A stretch of 9,024 nucleotides of DNA from CAZGXM01 sp964529795 (lineage in GTDB: Bacteria; Bacillota; JADQBR01): positions 1 through 9,024 of the forward strand of contig CAZGXM010000084.1 in the NCBI GenBank assembly GCA_964529795.1, given 5' to 3'. The first letter of the stretch is position 1, and each line of letters begins with the position of its first letter. The translations under genes and the position numbers were made by a program. Under the pieces are notes generated by a model. The model was not told the DNA's origin and searched no databases. It was given only the letters and a program-made list of their open reading frames with translations. Below, one piece after another: positions 5,787 through 9,024 of the stretch.

Positions 5787-8700
5787 ATGTTTAGGGTGAA
5801 AGTGTCGGGGTTTATGGTTTCGGTGCTGGTGAGCTTGTTAATAATTTCACTTTTCCTGGCGCCTGCAGCCGGTGCTCAGGGGGCCAAGGCCAAGGATAAA
5901 GCTGGGGAAAAGGTGAAATACAAGGCGGGCGAACTGATTGTCAGGTTCAAGCCCGGGGTGGAGAGCGCCTCCATACACCAGAAAATGAAGGCCAAGGTGG
6001 TCAAGAAGAATAAGAGATTAGGTTTTGAAAAGGTGAAACTGCCCCAGGGAATGCCGGTGGAGCAGGCGCTGAAGCAGTACCGCCAAAACCCCTTGGTGGA
6101 ATACGCCGAGCCCAACTATGAATATAAAGTCATGATGATACCCAACGACAGCTATTACGGCAGCCAGTGGGCGCCGCCCAGGATAAACTTGCCGGCGGCC
6201 TGGGATGTAACCACCGGTGCGGGGGTGGACGTGGCGGTGGTGGACACAGGCGTGGATTTGGCGCATCCCGACCTGGTGAGTAACCTGAGCGGCCTCCGGT
6301 ACAATGCCATCTCTCCCGGCAGTTCCGCCCAGGACGATAACGGCCACGGCACCCACGTGGCGGGAATTATTGCCGCTGTGACCAATAACAGCGCGGGAGT
6401 TGCCGGGACGGCATTTAACGCCAGGATAATGCCGGTGAAGGTGCTGGGTTCAGACGGCAGCGGCTACCTGTCCGATATTGCCGAGGGTATCCAGTGGGCG
6501 GCGGATAACGGTGCGGAAGTGATAAACCTGAGCCTGGGAGGACCGGCCAGTTCCACCATGGAAAATGCGGTTAACTATGCCTACCAGCGGGGTGTCACGG
6601 TGGTGGCCGCTGCGGGCAACGACCATTTCAGCCCGGTAAGCTACCCGGCGGCATATCCCAATACCATTGCGGTTTCCGCCACGGGCAGCAGCGACTTTCT
6701 GGCCACCTTTTCCAACATGGGGCCGGAGATTGACATTGCCGCCCCCGGTGTGGATATTTTGAGTACATACTGGAATTCCGGCAGCGCCTATGCCTACCTC
6801 AACGGCACTTCCATGGCCACACCCTTCGTTGCCGGTACGGCGGCGCTGGTATTGAGCGCCAATCCCGGCCTTACACCTGACCAGGTGAAGGACTACCTGG
6901 TCAACAGCGCCCTGGACCTGGGGGACCCGGGAAAGGATGACGTCTACGGCTACGGGCGGCTGGACGCGCTGCGTGCAGCCGGCGGCGATTTTGGTGAGCC
7001 GTGGGAAAGCAACAATACCCTGGCGGCTGCGGCAACGGTATTTAACGGGCAGACCGTCAACCCCACCATTGACCCGGCGGGGGATCTGGACTGGTATAAA
7101 ATATCCGGCGTCGGCGCCGGGGAGCGGCTGACGGTGGATGTCCGGCCCCCGGCGGGAATGGACCTGGTTCTGGAAATATATGATTCCGGCGGCGGGCTGG
7201 TTGCCACCGCTGACCAGGGCGGTTCCGGCGGCGGGGAAAAGCTGAGCGTTGCCGCACCGGGCAGTGGTACTTACTATATCAAGGTCTACCAGTACGGTGG
7301 CGGCACTGCCGTGGGAAAGTATTCCTTGACTGTTTCCCGGGGTGCGGACCAGTACGAGAATAACAACCTGGCCAGCCAGGCGCAGGCGGTGGGCAGCGGG
7401 ACAATCCATCCCACCATCTACCCGGCCGGGGACCCGGACTGGTTTAAAGTCAACGTGCCCCAGCCCGGCACGCTCACTGTCAATGTCTCACCGCCCGGCG
7501 ACATGGATGCCATGGTCTATGTCTTTGACCCCAACGGCAGCTTGCTGGCCCTGTACGATGCATACTGGGCCGGTGGGCCGGAAGGCGGTTCGCTGGCAGT
7601 CAACACCACCGGAGACTACTATATTTTTATCCTGGACTATGACAGCACCGCCGTGCCCGGCGGCAGTTACTCCTTAAACGTGGACTACCAGGACCAGACC
7701 GCGCCGGTAATCAGCAATGTGACCGATGCCCCCGACCCGGTGCTGGCGGGGGATACGGCGGGGATAAGTTTTGACCTGTCCGAAACCTGTAATGTTACGG
7801 TCACTGTCAAGTCCGGCAGTACTGCGGTGAAGACGTTGTTAAACAGTGTCCAGCTTTCCGGCGGCAGCCACACCGTCATCTGGGACGGCACCGACTCCGG
7901 CGGCAGCGTGGTGCCGGACGGGCAGTATACTTACTACATCAATGCAGTGGATTTGGCGGGAAACAGCGCGGCGGAAAAAAGCGGTACGGTGTTTGTGGAC
8001 AAGACCCTGCCCGGCATTACGGTAAATCCCGGAAACGGGAAAATTTCCGCTGCCTACGGCAGCGACAGTTTCAGTTATACTCTGTCGGAAACAAGTGATG
8101 TGACAGTGACGGTTAATAATAGCCAGGGGACCGTGGCCCGGACGCTGGCAGGTGTCTCCGGGCAGGCTGCCGGCTCATACAACCTGACATGGGACGGTAC
8201 CGGTGATCTGGGGAGTGCGGTGCCCGACGGGCAGTATTACTATCATATTGCTGCGGTTGACCTGCGGGGCAACACTAACGGGGTTGACTCGCCGGCGGTG
8301 GCAGTGGACCGGACTCCGCCCGCGGTGACAGGCCAAGACCCGGCGCCTGGCAGCAGCGGCATCCCGGCGGACACGGTGGTTACCGTCGGCTTTGATGAGG
8401 CCCTGGAGGCTTCAACGGTTAACAACGCCACGGTGCAGCTGCTGCTCAACGGCGAGCAGGTCGCCGCCACGGTCAGCTATGACCTGGTAAGCCACGTTGT
8501 GACCATAGTGCCCGGCCAGGATTTGTTTAAAAACGCCACCTACACCGTCAGGCTCGACGCGGGGATTAAAGATGTCCTGGGCAACCCTCTTGTCCCCGTG
8601 GAGTGGCAATTTACCACTGCCGGCACGGGAAGCTATGTAGTGGATGAACAGGGCGGCATCATTGATACCGGGGATGTGCGGATTGTGGTGCCCCGGGATG

Positions 8701-9024
8701 CATTTGACCGGCAGTCCCAAATCAGTGTCCAAAAAGTTAAAGTGGACGCCAAACCGCTGCGCGGCCACGGCTTTTTGGGCAGCGGCTACCGGTTCACGTC
8801 CGGTTATGGTTTCACCAAGGCACTGACCGTGGAGTTCAGGTATACCGACCAGGAAGTGGCCGGTCTGGTGGAAAGCTCCCTGGACCTTTACTATTACAAC
8901 GAGAGCACCGGGGAGTGGGAGGCCACCGGCGGCAGTGTGGATACGGAAAACAACGTACTGAAGACCAGCTTGACCCACTTCAGCCAGTACGCCATCATGG
9001 GGCAGAGCAAAAAGTATTACCTCG
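5787..9024 (+). CDS. Secreted subtilisin-family (S8) serine protease, multidomain, 3' end outside window
   Basis: An open reading frame of at least 1079 residues with no stop before the window ends. Residues 1-30 form a signal peptide (basic MFRVK, hydrophobic VSVLVSLLIISLFL, likely cleavage after AGA). Residues about 46-114 resemble the propeptide/inhibitor of fervidolysin-type subtilases (GELIVRFKPGV, then EYAEPNY). The catalytic domain (about 120-397) has D153 in VVDTGV, H187 in NGHGTHVAG, oxyanion N278 in AAAGND and S342 in NGTSMATPFVAG, so it should be active. Then come two PPC domains, two FlgD-like Ig repeats, a Big_5-like domain (about 843-944) and a beta-rich region starting GSYVVDEQGG. 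It should act outside the cell on proteins, probably after self-processing. GGGAGG lies 6 bases before ATG 5787, fixing the start. A wall or S-layer anchor could lie downstream but cannot be seen. It has no obvious link to the ligases. Confidence 0.93.
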   Translation, partial: MFRVKVSGFMVSVLVSLLIISLFLAPAAGAQGAKAKDKAGEKVKYKAGELIVRFKPGVESASIHQKMKAKVVKKNKRLGFEKVKLPQGMPVEQALKQYRQNPLVEYAEPNYEYKVMMIPNDSYYGSQWAPPRINLPAAWDVTTGAGVDVAVVDTGVDLAHPDLVSNLSGLRYNAISPGSSAQDDNGHGTHVAGIIAAVTNNSAGVAGTAFNARIMPVKVLGSDGSGYLSDIAEGIQWAADNGAEVINLSLGGPASSTMENAVNYAYQRGVTVVAAAGNDHFSPVSYPAAYPNTIAVSATGSSDFLATFSNMGPEIDIAAPGVDILSTYWNSGSAYAYLNGTSMATPFVAGTAALVLSANPGLTPDQVKDYLVNSALDLGDPGKDDVYGYGRLDALRAAGGDFGEPWESNNTLAAAATVFNGQTVNPTIDPAGDLDWYKISGVGAGERLTVDVRPPAGMDLVLEIYDSGGGLVATADQGGSGGGEKLSVAAPGSGTYYIKVYQYGGGTAVGKYSLTVSRGADQYENNNLASQAQAVGSGTIHPTIYPAGDPDWFKVNVPQPGTLTVNVSPPGDMDAMVYVFDPNGSLLALYDAYWAGGPEGGSLAVNTTGDYYIFILDYDSTAVPGGSYSLNVDYQDQTAPVISNVTDAPDPVLAGDTAGISFDLSETCNVTVTVKSGSTAVKTLLNSVQLSGGSHTVIWDGTDSGGSVVPDGQYTYYINAVDLAGNSAAEKSGTVFVDKTLPGITVNPGNGKISAAYGSDSFSYTLSETSDVTVTVNNSQGTVARTLAGVSGQAAGSYNLTWDGTGDLGSAVPDGQYYYHIAAVDLRGNTNGVDSPAVAVDRTPPAVTGQDPAPGSSGIPADTVVTVGFDEALEASTVNNATVQLLLNGEQVAATVSYDLVSHVVTIVPGQDLFKNATYTVRLDAGIKDVLGNPLVPVEWQFTTAGTGSYVVDEQGGIIDTGDVRIVVPRDAFDRQSQISVQKVKVDAKPLRGHGFLGSGYRFTSGYGFTKALTVEFRYTDQEVAGLVESSLDLYYYNESTGEWEATGGSVDTENNVLKTSLTHFSQYAIMGQSKKYYL
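6999..7682 (+). other. Tandem PPC (pre-peptidase C-terminal) domains within the protease
   Basis: Residues about 405-516 and 521-632 are two copies of one fold: each opens with an ExNNxLAxAA-like segment (WESNNTLAAAATV; YENNNLASQAQAV), continues NPTIDPAGDLDWYKI or HPTIYPAGDPDWFKV, and ends GTYYIKVY...YSLTV or GDYYIFIL...YSLNV. PPC domains are known on secreted proteases, where they are often removed during maturation or assist folding and substrate contact. Confidence 0.75.
7704..8309 (+). other. Two tandem FlgD-like Ig repeats within the protease
   Basis: Residues about 640-739 and 740-841 align with each other: DLSETCNVTVTV with TLSETSDVTVTV, SHTVIWDGTDSGG with SYNLTWDGTGDLG, VVPDGQYTYYINAVDLAGN with AVPDGQYYYHIAAVDLRGN. 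The WDG, PDGxY and AVDxxGN signature is that of the FlgD_ig fold, common as a spacer in large secreted proteins. The only cysteine seen in the protein (C668) lies in the first copy. Confidence 0.7.

Noticed and set aside
6450..7409. A 319-codon open frame on the minus strand
   Set aside because: It lies wholly inside the protease gene, antisense to the catalytic and PPC regions, has no ribosome site or recognisable domain, and is the type of shadow frame produced by GC-rich codons with G/C in third positions.
8412..8978. A 188-codon minus-strand open frame near the window end
   Set aside because: It is antisense to the protease C-terminal beta domains, which continue in frame through the region.

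Overview
The window reads as a draft chromosome fragment from a Gram-positive anaerobe of the Clostridia / Peptococcaceae (Desulfotomaculum- or Pelotomaculum-like) type. This is inferred from the strong AGGAGG-type ribosome sites, AT-rich intergenic DNA next to roughly 50-55% GC genes, two AMP-forming acyl-CoA ligases, a sigma-54 activator with N-terminal CBS domains, and a large secreted subtilase. No marker gene fixes the genus.

Layout. (a) 1-1788: a plus-strand acyl-CoA ligase (ligase A) interrupted by an apparent one-base deletion near 487-490 and by a 100-N assembly gap at 1314-1413. The gap is flanked by the same 27 bases on both sides, so it is almost certainly an unmerged contig overlap. 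With the overlap collapsed and one G restored, the gene is a normal 497-residue enzyme. (b) 1789-1910: a strong hairpin, followed 8 bases later by what looks like the first ~43 bases of a group IIC intron with nothing behind it. (c) 1911-3533, minus strand: a complete 540-residue long/medium-chain acyl-CoA ligase (ligase B), convergent with ligase A. (d) 3534-4026: a ~490 bp divergent control region. It has a well-spaced -24/-12 (sigma-54) promoter facing ligase B, a sigma-A-like and a weaker sigma-54-like site facing the regulator, and three copies of the 9-mer TGNCAGGCA. (e) 4027-5460, plus: a sigma-54-dependent activator with two CBS domains, an AAA+ domain with GAFTGA, and a Fis-type HTH. 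(f) 5461-5786: intergenic DNA with an 11-bp-stem hairpin. (g) 5787 to the window end, plus: a secreted subtilisin-family protease with two PPC domains, two FlgD-like Ig repeats and a Big_5-like domain. Its 3' end lies outside the window.

How it fits together. The most interesting unit is the divergent pair, activator and ligase B. The activator keeps the motifs needed to drive sigma-54 RNA polymerase, the ligase has a matching -24/-12 promoter, and repeated dyad-like sites lie about 290-370 bp upstream of that promoter, a normal enhancer distance. CBS pairs commonly bind adenine nucleotides and the ligase turns ATP into AMP, so coupling fatty-acid activation to adenylate state is a testable idea, not something the sequence proves. 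The protease looks functionally unrelated. I saw no tRNA, rRNA, CRISPR array or intact transposon.
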